Source of the DNA: Fimbriimonadaceae bacterium
GTDB lineage: Bacteria; Armatimonadota; Fimbriimonadia; Fimbriimonadales; Fimbriimonadaceae
Direction of reading: 5' to 3'
Length of the DNA: 64,000 nt
NCBI GenBank assembly: GCA_022843485.1
Contig: JALHNM010000003.1
Span: forward strand, 124,001 to 188,000
Shown here: one piece after another, positions 24,601-33,469 of the stretch
How positions within the stretch are numbered: the first letter of the stretch is position 1
Layout of the letters: each line of letters starts with the position of its first letter
The notes under the pieces: generated by a model
The model's input: the letters and a program-made list of their open reading frames with translations, nothing else
Told to the model about the DNA's origin: nothing
The model's database searches: none
Made by a program: the position numbers and the translations under genes

Positions 24601-25608
24601 ATGACCAAAGGCTTCCTCTGGTTCACTGTCCTCGCGCTCGCCCTTGTCGGATGCACCGGCGGCGGAGGCGGAAGCACGACCACGTCCTCCCCCGCCGCCC
24701 AGCCGGCCGACGCCGGGTTCAAGGTCGCCCTCCTCACCCCCGGGCCGGTGAGCGACGCCGGGTGGAGCGCGATGGCCTACCGCGGCCTCCAGGCGATCGA
24801 GAAGGAGCTCGGGGCAGAGGTCAACAACCAGCAGGCCACCGACGCCCAGATTCGCGACGCCATGCGTAGCTACGCGCAGAAGGGGTACCGCCTGGTGATC
24901 GGCCACGGGTTCGAGTACAACGGTCCGGGCGTCGAGGTGGCCAAGGACTTCCCGAACACCGTGTTCGTCAGCAGTTCGGGCGCCGGGAGCTCGGCCAACG
25001 CCGGCGCGATCCGGTTCGGGCTCGAAGAAGGCTTCTACCTCGCCGGGATGGCCGCCGCCCTGACTTCGAAGACGGGCCGACTCGCGATGATCGGCGGCCC
25101 GGACGTCCCCTCGATCCGCTCCACCTTCAAGGCCTTCAAGGCCGGAGCCGAGGCGGCGAAGCCCGGGATTCAAGTGAGCGATAGCTTCACCGGCAAGAAC
25201 GACGACATCGCCGCCGCCCGCCAGGCGACTCTTGCCGCCCTCGGGCAGGGGGCCGACGTCGTCATCCACCAGGCCAACGCCGCCGCGCAGGGGGTCTTCG
25301 ACGCGGCCAAGGAGAAGGGGGCCCTCGCCTTCGGGGCCAACCTGGACCAGAACGACAACCCGAGCGGGGTCGTCCTGGCGAGCGCGGTCATCGTCGCCGA
25401 GCCCGCGTTCGTCGCGCTCGCCCGGTCGGTGAAGGACGGGAGCTACAAAGGCGGCGTCCAGCTCATGGCGATGAAGGACGGGGCGATCGACTTCGTCTGG
25501 AACCCCGCGCTCGCCTCTCGGGTCCCGCCCGGAGTGGCCGCTCGGATCGACCAGGCCAAGGCCGACATCAAGGCGGGCAAGCTCGCCGTCCCGATGGATC
25601 AGTTCTGA
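24601..25608 (+). CDS. BMP-family substrate-binding lipoprotein of ABC importer
   Basis: The 335-residue protein has a lipoprotein signal (MTKGFLWFTVLALALVG|C18), a Gly/Thr/Ser-rich linker and a BMP/Med family periplasmic-binding domain: FKVALLTPGPVSDAGWSAMAYRGL, VIGHGFEY, GFYLAGMAAALTSKTGRLAMIGG, VIHQANAAAQGVFDAAKEKG. Known BMP proteins bind nucleosides (PnrA, BmpA) or related ligands. It starts a four-gene import operon. ATG 24601 was chosen because the lipoprotein signal begins there. Substrate is not certain; the downstream pterin/deazapurine-type enzyme points to a purine-like compound. Confidence 0.92.
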   Translation: MTKGFLWFTVLALALVGCTGGGGGSTTTSSPAAQPADAGFKVALLTPGPVSDAGWSAMAYRGLQAIEKELGAEVNNQQATDAQIRDAMRSYAQKGYRLVIGHGFEYNGPGVEVAKDFPNTVFVSSSGAGSSANAGAIRFGLEEGFYLAGMAAALTSKTGRLAMIGGPDVPSIRSTFKAFKAGAEAAKPGIQVSDSFTGKNDDIAAARQATLAALGQGADVVIHQANAAAQGVFDAAKEKGALAFGANLDQNDNPSGVVLASAVIVAEPAFVALARSVKDGSYKGGVQLMAMKDGAIDFVWNPALASRVPPGVAARIDQAKADIKAGKLAVPMDQF

Positions 25609-25624
25609 CGTCCTTTCGGTCGCC

Positions 25625-27073
25625 ATGGCCTCGCTCTCCGTCCGGTCCGTCAGCAAGCGCTACGGGCCGGTGCGCGCCCTGACTGACGTGTCCCTCGAGA
25701 TCAGGCCAGGGCGCGTCCACGCCATCGTCGGCGAGAACGGAGCCGGGAAGTCGACCCTCGTCGGCGTCCTCGCTGGGTTCGTCACTCCGGACTCGGGGAC
25801 GGTGGAGCTCGACGGGCGGGCGCTCCCCCTCGGGCAGCCGGTCGCGATCCGTGAGGCGGGCGTGGACATGGTGCACCAGCACTTCATGCTCGTACCCGCG
25901 TTCACGGTCGAGGAGAACCTCGCGCTCGTGCGGCTAGGGGGCCTTGGGGGTCGGCTCGACGCTCCGGAACTCGCCCGTGAGGCGGTGGAGACGGCGGCAC
26001 GGTTAGGATGGTCCATCGACCCGAAGGCCCCCACCGGGGGTCTGCCCGTCGGGTCGCAGCAGCGCGTCGAGATTCTGAAGGCGCTCGCGGGCGACAAGCG
26101 GGTCGTGATCTTCGACGAGCCGTCGGCGGTACTCGCCCCGGACGAGGTCGAGGACCTGCTCAAGGTGCTCCGGCGGCTCGCCGATGAGGGCAAGGCAGTG
26201 GTGCTCATCGCCCACAAGCTCAGCGAGGTGCTCGCGGTGGCGGACGAGGTCACCGTGCTCCGCCATGGCCGTGTCGCGCTCTCGACCGAGCGGGCCCAGA
26301 CCGACGCCGAGGCCCTTGCGACCGCGATGGTCGGCGACTCCCCGGGCCAGCGCCACGCCCCTCCCGCGAGCGGCGCCACAACCCTGCCCGACCGCGCGGA
26401 CCGTCCGTCCCTGACCGTGAGCGGACTCTGCGCGAAAGGCGACCGTGGCAACACCGCGCTCGACGGCTTGGACTTCACCGTCCGAGCGGGAGAGGTACTC
26501 GGGGTCGGAGGGGTCGACGGCAACGGCCAAGTCGAGCTCGCCGAGGTGCTCGCTGGCGTCCGCCCGTTCACCGGCCGCGCCGATTGGACCCCCGGCCGGC
26601 CCCGCGTCGGCTACATCCCGCAAGACCGCCAATCCGACGGTCTCGCTCTCTCGATGTCCGTATTCGACAACGCCCTCATCGCCGGCCTGGACGACCCTAG
26701 CCTCACCCGAGGGCCGTTCCTGCGGCTCGGCGCGCTGCGGGCCTGGGCCCAGGGCTTGGTCGACCGCTTCCAGGTGAAGACCCCGAACCTGGCCCAGCCC
26801 GTCGGGGGCCTCAGCGGTGGAAACCAACAGAAGGTTGTCGTCGCCCGGACCCTGGCTACCCGGCCCGACCTGCTCGTCGCCGTGAACCCGACCCGTGGAC
26901 TGGACCTCAAGGCCAGCGCGTTCGTCCACGACCAGATCGCAGCCGCGGCCGAAGCCGGGGCCGCCGTCGTCCTCGTCAGCACGGACATGGACGAACTCGC
27001 CGCCCTTGCTCACCGGACCGTCTACCTGAGCCGCGGGCGCTTCGTCGACCGGCTCGTCGGAGCTGACGCGTGA
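25625..27073 (+). CDS. Double-domain ATPase of BMP-type ABC importer
   Basis: The 482-residue protein has two ABC domains, as in sugar- and nucleoside-type importers (YufO/NupO class). Domain 1 has Walker A GENGAGKST and VVIFDEPSAVLAPDE. Its signature is GLPVGSQQRVEILKAL, the weak form usual in this class. Domain 2 has GVDGNGQVELAEVL in place of a true Walker A and the signature LSGGNQQKVVVARTL with LVAVNPTRGLD. It energises the two permeases encoded next. Translation of the first permease starts within the stop codon. Confidence 0.95.
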   Translation: MASLSVRSVSKRYGPVRALTDVSLEIRPGRVHAIVGENGAGKSTLVGVLAGFVTPDSGTVELDGRALPLGQPVAIREAGVDMVHQHFMLVPAFTVEENLALVRLGGLGGRLDAPELAREAVETAARLGWSIDPKAPTGGLPVGSQQRVEILKALAGDKRVVIFDEPSAVLAPDEVEDLLKVLRRLADEGKAVVLIAHKLSEVLAVADEVTVLRHGRVALSTERAQTDAEALATAMVGDSPGQRHAPPASGATTLPDRADRPSLTVSGLCAKGDRGNTALDGLDFTVRAGEVLGVGGVDGNGQVELAEVLAGVRPFTGRADWTPGRPRVGYIPQDRQSDGLALSMSVFDNALIAGLDDPSLTRGPFLRLGALRAWAQGLVDRFQVKTPNLAQPVGGLSGGNQQKVVVARTLATRPDLLVAVNPTRGLDLKASAFVHDQIAAAAEAGAAVVLVSTDMDELAALAHRTVYLSRGRFVDRLVGADA

Positions 27074-28080
27074 AGCGGGCGCTCGTCACGGTCGCGGGGC
27101 TCTTGCTCGCGCTCGTGCTCACGCTCGCCGTGTTCGGGGTCGATGTGAGACAGGGCCTGTCCTTGATCGCCGAAGGGGCGTTCGGCGATAAGTTCGGCGT
27201 GGCCCGCACGTTGGTCCGCGCGACGCCCCTCGTCCTCTGCGGCCTGGGGATGGCGATCGCCTGGCGAGCGGGGATGTACAACATCGGGGGCGAGGGCCAG
27301 TACGTGCTCGGTGGCCTCGCCGGGGCATGGGTGGCGAAGGCGCTCGTCGGACCCGCCCCCGGGCTCGCGAACCCGGCTGTCCTCATCGCGGCGGCTCTCG
27401 GCGGGGCTCTGTTCGCCGGGCTCGCGGGTTGGCTCCAAGTCCGGCGCGGCGTCCAGGTCGTGATCAGCACGATCCTCCTCAACTTCACCGCCCTTCAGGC
27501 CCTCAGCTGGGCGGTGCGAGGGCCCCTTCAGGAGCCGAAGGGGCAACTGCCGCTCACGGAACGGCTGCCGGACACGGTCATGTTCCAAAGGTTCGACCCG
27601 CAGACGGACCTCCATGCTGGCGTGTTCGTGGCCGTCGCCGCAGTCGTGCTCACCGCGTTGCTGCTTTGGGCGACGAAGGCGGGGTACCTCTTGCGCCTGG
27701 TCGGCCAGAACCCTCGGGTCGCCCGCGCGAACCGGGTCGACGTCGGCCGGGCCCAGATCGGGGCGATGCTGGTCTCTGGCGGACTTTGCGGGCTCGCGGG
27801 CGGCGTCGATTATCTGGGACTCATCGGCCAGGTAGGCGATGGGTTCAGCCAAAACTGGGGGTTCCTCGCCATCCCCGTCGCGCTCCTCGGCGGGCTCGAC
27901 CCGCTCGGCGTGCTCGCGAGCGGCCTCTACTTCGGGGCGCTGATGGCCGGGGGTGAGGGGCTGGCTCGGTTCAACCAGCTTGGCCCGACCCTGGTTTACG
28001 TCATCCAAGCCGTAGCCGTTCTCGGGTTGGTGGCCCTGAACGCCCGCTCGCGGCCGAAACCTGTGGTGGACGATGATTGA
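27070..28080 (+). CDS. Inner-membrane permease 1 of BMP-type ABC importer
   Basis: The 336-residue polytopic protein belongs to the BPD_transp_2 family (YufP/NupP-like). Recognisable segments are GLGMAIAWRAGMYNIGGEGQYVLGGLAGAW, the STILLNFTALQAL loop, and the coupling region LLWATKAGYLLRLVGQNPRVARANRVDVGRAQIGAML. About 8-9 hydrophobic segments are visible. It starts at GTG 27070, overlapping the ATPase stop by four bases, and overlaps the second permease by eight bases. Confidence 0.94.
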   Translation: MKRALVTVAGLLLALVLTLAVFGVDVRQGLSLIAEGAFGDKFGVARTLVRATPLVLCGLGMAIAWRAGMYNIGGEGQYVLGGLAGAWVAKALVGPAPGLANPAVLIAAALGGALFAGLAGWLQVRRGVQVVISTILLNFTALQALSWAVRGPLQEPKGQLPLTERLPDTVMFQRFDPQTDLHAGVFVAVAAVVLTALLLWATKAGYLLRLVGQNPRVARANRVDVGRAQIGAMLVSGGLCGLAGGVDYLGLIGQVGDGFSQNWGFLAIPVALLGGLDPLGVLASGLYFGALMAGGEGLARFNQLGPTLVYVIQAVAVLGLVALNARSRPKPVVDDD

Positions 28081-28942
28081 GGCGCTGGTCGGGCTGTTGC
28101 GCTTTGCCGCGCCGGTCGCGTTCGCAGCCACGGGGGAGACGGTCGGGCAGCGAGCCGGGGTCATCAACATCGGCCTCGAGGGCATGATGCTGGGGGCGGC
28201 CTACTTCGCGATGCTCGGGAGCCTCACGACGGGCTCTCCGGCGGTCGGCCTCCTGTGCGGGGTCGGCGTAGCCCTCACGTTGGGGGCGGTCCAAGCCTAC
28301 TTCACGCTCCGGCTCGCCGTCGACCAGATCGTCGTCGGCACTGCCCTGAACCTGTTCGCACTTGGGTTGACGTCGACCCTTTACCGGGCCCGCTTCGGCG
28401 GCTCTGGTCAGCTCATCAGCGTGCCTCGGCTGCCGCAGTTCGGCCCGGGGCTCGACGCGGCCTTGGTGGCCCTGCCCGTGCTGGTGGTCGCGGCGGCGTG
28501 GGGGCTCTTTCGCACGAAGTGGGGCCTGGCGCTTCGGGGCGTCGGGGAGTACCCGGCCGCGGTCGAGGCGGCGGGCTACGGGGTGGCGCGCCTTCGGTTC
28601 CAGGCGACAGTTGTGGGCTCGGCTCTCGCGGGGCTCGGCGGGGGCTACCTCGCTCTGGGGGTCACGGGGAGCTTCGCCGAGAACATGACGGCCGGGCGCG
28701 GGTTCGTCGCGATCGCGATGGTCACATTCGGTCGGTGGCGTCCGGCGTGGGTCCTCGCCGCGTGCTTACTGGTCGGGTGGGTCGACTCGTTGCAGTACGA
28801 GCTTCAGGCCCGCGGGTTGGGGATCCCCGCCCAGATCCTGATCGCGCTGCCGTACGTGCTCGCCCTCGTCGTCCTGGTCGCAGTGGGCAAAGGGACCGCC
28901 GCACCGGCCGCCCTGGCTGTGCCGTACCGTAGAGAACGGTGA
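28073..28942 (+). CDS. Inner-membrane permease 2 of BMP-type ABC importer
   Basis: The 289-residue polytopic protein has the BPD_transp_2 signature of the YufQ/NupQ class: FAATGETVGQRAGVINIGLEGMMLGAAYFAM, VDQIVVGTALNLFALGLTS, and the coupling loop TKWGLALRGVGEYPAAVEAAGYGVARLRFQA. It heterodimerises with the preceding permease. The ATGATTGA overlap with the upstream gene and the GTGA overlap with the downstream gene show one translational unit. Confidence 0.94.
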   Translation: MIEALVGLLRFAAPVAFAATGETVGQRAGVINIGLEGMMLGAAYFAMLGSLTTGSPAVGLLCGVGVALTLGAVQAYFTLRLAVDQIVVGTALNLFALGLTSTLYRARFGGSGQLISVPRLPQFGPGLDAALVALPVLVVAAAWGLFRTKWGLALRGVGEYPAAVEAAGYGVARLRFQATVVGSALAGLGGGYLALGVTGSFAENMTAGRGFVAIAMVTFGRWRPAWVLAACLLVGWVDSLQYELQARGLGIPAQILIALPYVLALVVLVAVGKGTAAPAALAVPYRRER

Positions 28943-29856
28943 TGTCTGGAGCGCCCGAGTCTCTCCCCCCGACCCGCCACTCAGTTTCGGAGGGCACGAA
29001 CCATCCCCCCGAGGCCGAGGGGGGGGCTCCGGACTCTGCCATCGTCACCCTAACCCGTCGGATAGCCTTCTCGAGCGGTCACCGGTACTGGCTCCCCTCC
29101 CTTGGGCCTGATGGGAACAGGGCCCTTTTCGGCCGGTGGGCGAGCCCGTTCAACCATGGTCACAACTACGTCCTCTGGGTGAGCGCCGCTGGGCCGGTCG
29201 ACCCTGAGAACGGGATGGTCGTCAACATCAAGTGGATCGACGACGTCCTGAAGGAGCGGGTGCTCGCCCGGTTCGACCAGCGCTCGATCAACGACGAGGT
29301 CCCCGAGTTCGCGGACCGAGCCCCTTCCCTCGAGAACCTGCTGCACCACTTTCGGGACACGCTCGCCGACCTCCCGGGCGGCGTCCGGCTCACCGCCCTC
29401 AAGCTCGAAGAGACCCCCCTCCTCTACGGAGAATGGACCGCCGAACCAGCCATGACCACGATCACCCGCACCTACGAGTTCGCCGCCTCCCATCGCCTCC
29501 ACGTCCCTTCGCTGCCGACTGACGAGAACCTCCGCCTGTTCGGGAAGTGCAACAACGCCAACGGGCACGGCCACAACTACGTGCTCGAGGTCACCGTGAC
29601 CGGGGAGTTGGACCCTCGGACGGGGATGTCGGTCGATCTGGACGCCCTCGACAGGGTCGTCCACGCCGAGGTCGTCGACCGCTACGACCACCGGAACCTA
29701 GACCTCGACGTGCCCGAGCTCGCCGGGCGGAACACGACGAGCGAGGTCGTGGCCCGGGCCGTGTTCGAGAGGCTTGCGCCGGCCGTACCGGGCACGCTCG
29801 TTCGCGTCCGCCTCTTCGAGACGGCCAGGAACGTCTTCGAAGTCTCCGCGCCCTAG
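28939..29856 (+). CDS. Tandem-domain 6-pyruvoyltetrahydropterin synthase / QueD-like protein
   Basis: The 305-residue protein contains two PTPS domains. The second (about 172-305) is complete: zinc ligands H185, H210 and H212, catalytic Cys204 in FGKCNNANGHGHNY, TSEVV and the closing RLFETARN. The first (about 35-165) keeps the three His ligands (H48, H73, H75), SLENL and LEETP, but has Trp67 at the catalytic Cys position (FGRWASPFNHGHNY), so it is probably inactive or altered. The family makes tetrahydropterin or queuosine/deazapurine precursors from dihydroneopterin triphosphate. Domain 2 begins with its own Met172, a likely fusion trace. The start (GTG 28939 or ATG 28942) is uncertain because the first 35 residues are not conserved. 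Confidence 0.88.
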   Translation: MMSGAPESLPPTRHSVSEGTNHPPEAEGGAPDSAIVTLTRRIAFSSGHRYWLPSLGPDGNRALFGRWASPFNHGHNYVLWVSAAGPVDPENGMVVNIKWIDDVLKERVLARFDQRSINDEVPEFADRAPSLENLLHHFRDTLADLPGGVRLTALKLEETPLLYGEWTAEPAMTTITRTYEFAASHRLHVPSLPTDENLRLFGKCNNANGHGHNYVLEVTVTGELDPRTGMSVDLDALDRVVHAEVVDRYDHRNLDLDVPELAGRNTTSEVVARAVFERLAPAVPGTLVRVRLFETARNVFEVSAP

Positions 29857-30617
29857 TCGGCGTCCTCTCGCGGCGAGTACTCGTAGCGGCTGAACCACCA
29901 GGCACAAAGCGCCCACAGGAACGCCCCGGACCCTATCAGCGCCACCCATGACACCGCCGGAGCCGCCGTCTGCGGGCTCATCGACCCCGCCAAGACCGTG
30001 AGCAGCGAAGGGTCGGTCTCCGGTTGCGGGTGGAGCGAGAGGGATCGCAGGTACGTCATGACGGACAGGTAGTACATATCGCCCGGCATGTTCGGCACGA
30101 ACGTCTCCCAGCCGAACGCGAACAACAGGCTCCAGATCATCGACTTGGCGATGATCAAGCTCAGGAAGGTGAACAGCCCGATATAGACGAACGCGCCGAG
30201 TCCGTGGAGCAGGAGGTCCATCCAGAACGCCCTGGACCCGAGCGCCCCCGGCCCGACCACGGTCACGGCCGCCGCCACTTCGGCGAGGACACCGATCGAA
30301 ACCACCACCACCAACGCGGCGAGCATGCGGGCCAGAAGGAGCTGCCAGCGGGCGATCGGGCGGGTCAGCAGGTAGGTCACCGTCTTCTGCTCGACCTCCT
30401 GGCTGAGGACCATCGTCGCGAACACAGCCGAGGCGAGGGCGGTGACGCGGAAGACGAGCACGGGCACGATCTGGCCGAAGGCTTCCGGCTGGCTCATCCC
30501 CGGTACGAGCCGTACCCAGACCGAACCGATGAACCCGACCACGAATGTGACGAGCAGCCAGACCGCCACTCGTTGTGGGCGGACGAAATCACTGAGGGCG
30601 CAGGTGAAGGGGGTCAC
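29853..30617 (-). CDS. ABC-2 type permease
   Basis: The 254-residue protein has about six membrane helices. The segment VLSQEVEQKTVTYLLTRPIARWQLLLARMLAA is the classic ABC-2 permease element (E....T...L..PI.R...L..K) between helices 2 and 3. It is the downstream membrane partner of the ATPase at 30614 and starts at GTG 30617 inside that gene's stop. Its last bases overlap the end of the convergent PTPS-like gene. Such NatB/CcmB-like exporters move proteins, lipids or drugs; the substrate is unknown. Confidence 0.88.
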   Translation of the reverse strand: MTPFTCALSDFVRPQRVAVWLLVTFVVGFIGSVWVRLVPGMSQPEAFGQIVPVLVFRVTALASAVFATMVLSQEVEQKTVTYLLTRPIARWQLLLARMLAALVVVVSIGVLAEVAAAVTVVGPGALGSRAFWMDLLLHGLGAFVYIGLFTFLSLIIAKSMIWSLLFAFGWETFVPNMPGDMYYLSVMTYLRSLSLHPQPETDPSLLTVLAGSMSPQTAAPAVSWVALIGSGAFLWALCAWWFSRYEYSPREDAD

Positions 30618-31540
30618 AGGTCCCTCCCCCCGACCAGGTACGAGTACACGGCCTCCATGTTGTTGTCCGGGCTCTCGAACGAAAGGATCGGGATGCCCTC
30701 GTCCAGGGCCAGACGGGGCAGTTCGCCGTAGAACCGGTCCGGTTCACGAGTCTCGACCTCGAGGGAGCGGCCACTCGGATCGATCCGACAGAGCAGCACG
30801 TAGCCGAGGGCCATCGCGTGGGAGGCGAGTCGTGCAGGCTCGGGGGTCTCGACCCGCACGCGGTGGGGGTGCCGGTCGATGAAGGCCCGGACCTCGCTCA
30901 CGTCCCCGCTCGCCAGCACGCGACCCCGGTGGAGCAACAGGATCGACCGGGTCATCTGCTCGACCTCGAAGAGGACGTGCGAACTCACAACGATCGCCTT
31001 TCCTGCCTGGGCGAGCCGGGCGAGGACGTCCATGAACTGCCGTCGGCCCACCGGGTCGAGCCCGTTGAGCGGCTCGTCGAGGAGCAGGAGGTCGGGGTCG
31101 TGGACGACGGCCTGGGCAAGCTTGATGCGCTGGCGCATGCCCTTGCTGTAGCCCTTGAGAGGCCGGTCGGCGCGGTCGGCCATCCCAACAAGGACGAGGG
31201 CCTCCTCGGTCCGCCGCCTCGCCTCGGGGTCGGCGAAGCCGCTGAGCCGCGCCATCCGCCGCACGAACTCGCGGCCGTCCAGGTGCTCGGGGAAGGCGTC
31301 GATGTCCGGGCAGAACCCGAGCCTGCGGTAGACGTCGGGGTTGGCGAACGGGTCCATCCCGAAGACGCGCACCGTGCCCGTCGTCGGTCGGAGCTGGCCG
31401 GTCACCAGGCGCATGAGCGTGCTCTTCCCCGCACCGTTCTGGCCGAGGAGCGCGGTAACCCCGGGGCCCATCGTCACGGTCACGTCGTTGACCCCGATGA
31501 CCTGGCCGTACCACCGGCTCGCCCCGACGAACTCGATCAC
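30614..31540 (-). CDS. ABC-2 type exporter ATPase
   Basis: The 308-residue ATPase has Walker A LLGQNGAGKSTLMRL, Q-loop FCPDIDAFPEHL, signature YSKGMRQRIKLAQAV, Walker B LLLLDEPLNGLDP and the switch SSHVLFEVEQM. A C-terminal region of about 90 residues follows, as in the CcmA/NatA family. Translation starts at GTG 31540, overlapping the stop of the permease gene upstream (GTGA), with GAGG 7 bases before. The longer reading frame upstream is not homologous. Confidence 0.93.
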   Translation of the reverse strand: MIEFVGASRWYGQVIGVNDVTVTMGPGVTALLGQNGAGKSTLMRLVTGQLRPTTGTVRVFGMDPFANPDVYRRLGFCPDIDAFPEHLDGREFVRRMARLSGFADPEARRRTEEALVLVGMADRADRPLKGYSKGMRQRIKLAQAVVHDPDLLLLDEPLNGLDPVGRRQFMDVLARLAQAGKAIVVSSHVLFEVEQMTRSILLLHRGRVLASGDVSEVRAFIDRHPHRVRVETPEPARLASHAMALGYVLLCRIDPSGRSLEVETREPDRFYGELPRLALDEGIPILSFESPDNNMEAVYSYLVGGRDL

Positions 31541-32490
31541 TTGACCACCTCGACGGCCCGGATCCGTCGCCAGGCGACGAAGACGGCCACAGCGGCCACC
31601 AGGACAACCCCGCCAAGCGCCATCCATGGGTCCGGGGCGGCGATCTGGGGCGTGCGGGCGGGGATCCCGAACGGCGGCGTGCCGTCGGTCGCGAGGAGGA
31701 CCTTAGCCAGCCCGGTCAGCAGGCCGTCCACCGAGAGGTAGAAGAACGTCTGAGCCTGCCCGCTGCCCATCTGCTCGAGCGGGGTGGCCGTGGCCCGGAG
31801 GAAGATGATGAGCATCAGCTGGCTAAAGAACCCGGAGATGAAGTAGAGCCCGGCGTAGGCCGCACCCGCGAGACGGCCCTGGTTGAAGAGCGAGCTGATG
31901 CCGATGACGATCGAGGTGTGGAAGGCGGCCGCCATCGGGACGAGCACGAGCACCCTCCCGAGCAGGAGCGGGTCATCGTCGAAGAAGCCTCGCTCGCGGA
32001 AGTTCAGCACGCAGTACGCGAAGAACACGAGCATCGGTAACCCCATCGCCACGCACAACGGCACGAACACCCCGAGCCACTTGCCGAACAGGTAATCGAC
32101 CTTGCGGCAGGGCTTGCTCAGGTAGACGAGGAGGGCGTTAGCCCGGTTGTCATTGGCGATCGCCCCCGCCCCGAGGAGCAAGGCGATCGAGAGCCAGACG
32201 AGGTGGGAGAACGCGAACCCGTGCAGGAACTGGTCGCGCCAGACGATTCGGCCGAAGAACTCGCTCGCCAGCCGGGACGTCTCGTCGGCCAGGTTCGCCT
32301 GCTCGATGAAGTAGAGGATGGCGAGGAGGATCAGGTAGTACCACCCGCCCACCACGGTGAGCACCCAGAACGCCCTCTTCGAGAAGGCGGAGCGCCAACC
32401 CATGCGGGCGAGCACGAGCCATCCCGGCGAGCCCGGCCCACCCCCCGCCTCGACGTCGCGGTAGCTCAGGTCGGCGACTGGGCTAGCCAC
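31537..32490 (-). CDS. ABC-2 type permease
   Basis: The 317-residue polytopic protein has an N-terminal cytoplasmic stretch, the LARMGWRSAFSKRAFWVLTVVGGWYYL first helix, and the loop GAIANDNRANALLVYLSKPCRKVDYLFGKWLGV that marks ABC-2 permeases. About six to seven helices are visible, the last before a short basic tail (AWRRIRAVEVVK). GTG 32490 was chosen because it overlaps the stop of the upstream ATPase gene by eight bases. The sequence before it is the antisense-free end of that gene and shows no homology. Confidence 0.87.
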   Translation of the reverse strand: MASPVADLSYRDVEAGGGPGSPGWLVLARMGWRSAFSKRAFWVLTVVGGWYYLILLAILYFIEQANLADETSRLASEFFGRIVWRDQFLHGFAFSHLVWLSIALLLGAGAIANDNRANALLVYLSKPCRKVDYLFGKWLGVFVPLCVAMGLPMLVFFAYCVLNFRERGFFDDDPLLLGRVLVLVPMAAAFHTSIVIGISSLFNQGRLAGAAYAGLYFISGFFSQLMLIIFLRATATPLEQMGSGQAQTFFYLSVDGLLTGLAKVLLATDGTPPFGIPARTPQIAAPDPWMALGGVVLVAAVAVFVAWRRIRAVEVVK

Positions 32491-33400
32491 TGATCGCCTC
32501 CAAGAACGCGTCCTCGAGTGACCGCACGGCGGGGACGGCCCGTCGGACCTGCACGCCCGCCGACCGAGCCGCCCGGAACGCTCGGGCCACAGTGTCCTCG
32601 GGGGCACCGTCCCCCCGAAGCCGGTAGACGGCGTGTTCGGCCCCGAGCACCTGCAGCCCCTCCTCGGCGGCGCAGCGGACGAACGCCCCGCTCGCCTCGC
32701 GCAGCTCGATCTCGTACGGCGCCCCCTCGACCCTCTTCAGGTCGTCGATGCGGCCCTGGGCGCGGAGGCGGCCCTGGAACAGGACGATGGCCTCGTCGCA
32801 GGTCCGCTCGATGTCCGGCAACAGGTGGCTGCTCACGAGCACGTTGACGTTCTTCTCGTGGCTGATGGACCGCACGAGTTGGAGCATCTCCTCGCGGCCG
32901 ATGGGGTCGAGGCCGTTCGTCGGTTCGTCGAGCAACAGCAGCCGTGGCCCGTGGACGAGGGCCTGGGCAAGCTTGATGCGCTGCTTCATGCCGGTCGAGT
33001 AGGTCTCGACCATGCGGTACCGGGCCTCCCCGAGACCGCAGTACTCGAGGACCTCGTGGGCGCGACGCACCGCCTGAGCCTTCGAGAGCCCTCCGAGTTC
33101 CCCCGCCAGGGCAACGTACTGAACGGCGCTGAGTCCGGGGATGTGGCAGTCTTGCTCCGGCATGTAGCCGACAGCGCGCCGTATGGCGAGGTCGTCGCGA
33201 CCGACTTCATGCCCCAGCACCGTCCCCCGGCCAGCCGCGGGCTGCACGAAGCCAAGAAGAGTGCGGATGAACGTACTCTTCCCCGCCCCGTTCGGGCCCA
33301 AGAGCCCGACGCAACCCCCCGGGACGACGGCCGTGAACGACTCCAGGGCCGTGAACCGACCATAGCGGACGGTCAAGCCTTGGATCTCAGCGACGTCCAT
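32483..33400 (-). CDS. ABC-2 type exporter ATPase
   Basis: The 305-residue ATPase has Walker A LLGPNGAGKSTFIRT, Q-loop MPEQDCHIPGL, signature YSTGMKQRIKLAQAL, Walker B LLLLDEPTNGLDP, and the switch SSHLLPDIERT. A C-terminal domain of about 90 residues follows. It is the first gene of a four-gene set ATPase-permease-ATPase-permease, all coupled by 4-8 base overlaps. The two pairs probably form one heteromeric or two related exporters. No substrate-specific gene accompanies them. Confidence 0.93.
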   Translation of the reverse strand: MDVAEIQGLTVRYGRFTALESFTAVVPGGCVGLLGPNGAGKSTFIRTLLGFVQPAAGRGTVLGHEVGRDDLAIRRAVGYMPEQDCHIPGLSAVQYVALAGELGGLSKAQAVRRAHEVLEYCGLGEARYRMVETYSTGMKQRIKLAQALVHGPRLLLLDEPTNGLDPIGREEMLQLVRSISHEKNVNVLVSSHLLPDIERTCDEAIVLFQGRLRAQGRIDDLKRVEGAPYEIELREASGAFVRCAAEEGLQVLGAEHAVYRLRGDGAPEDTVARAFRAARSAGVQVRRAVPAVRSLEDAFLEAISG

Positions 33401-33469
33401 TGGAGGGATAGCGTACCGGCGACCGGCAAGGTTCCATCGGGCGGGACCAGCGAACGCCCGGCCCCGGGC

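Noticed and set aside
29453-29856. Separate gene for PTPS domain 2 starting at an internal ATG
   Set aside because: The frame is continuous with domain 1, and no ribosome site stands before the internal ATG; internal initiation remains possible but is not needed.
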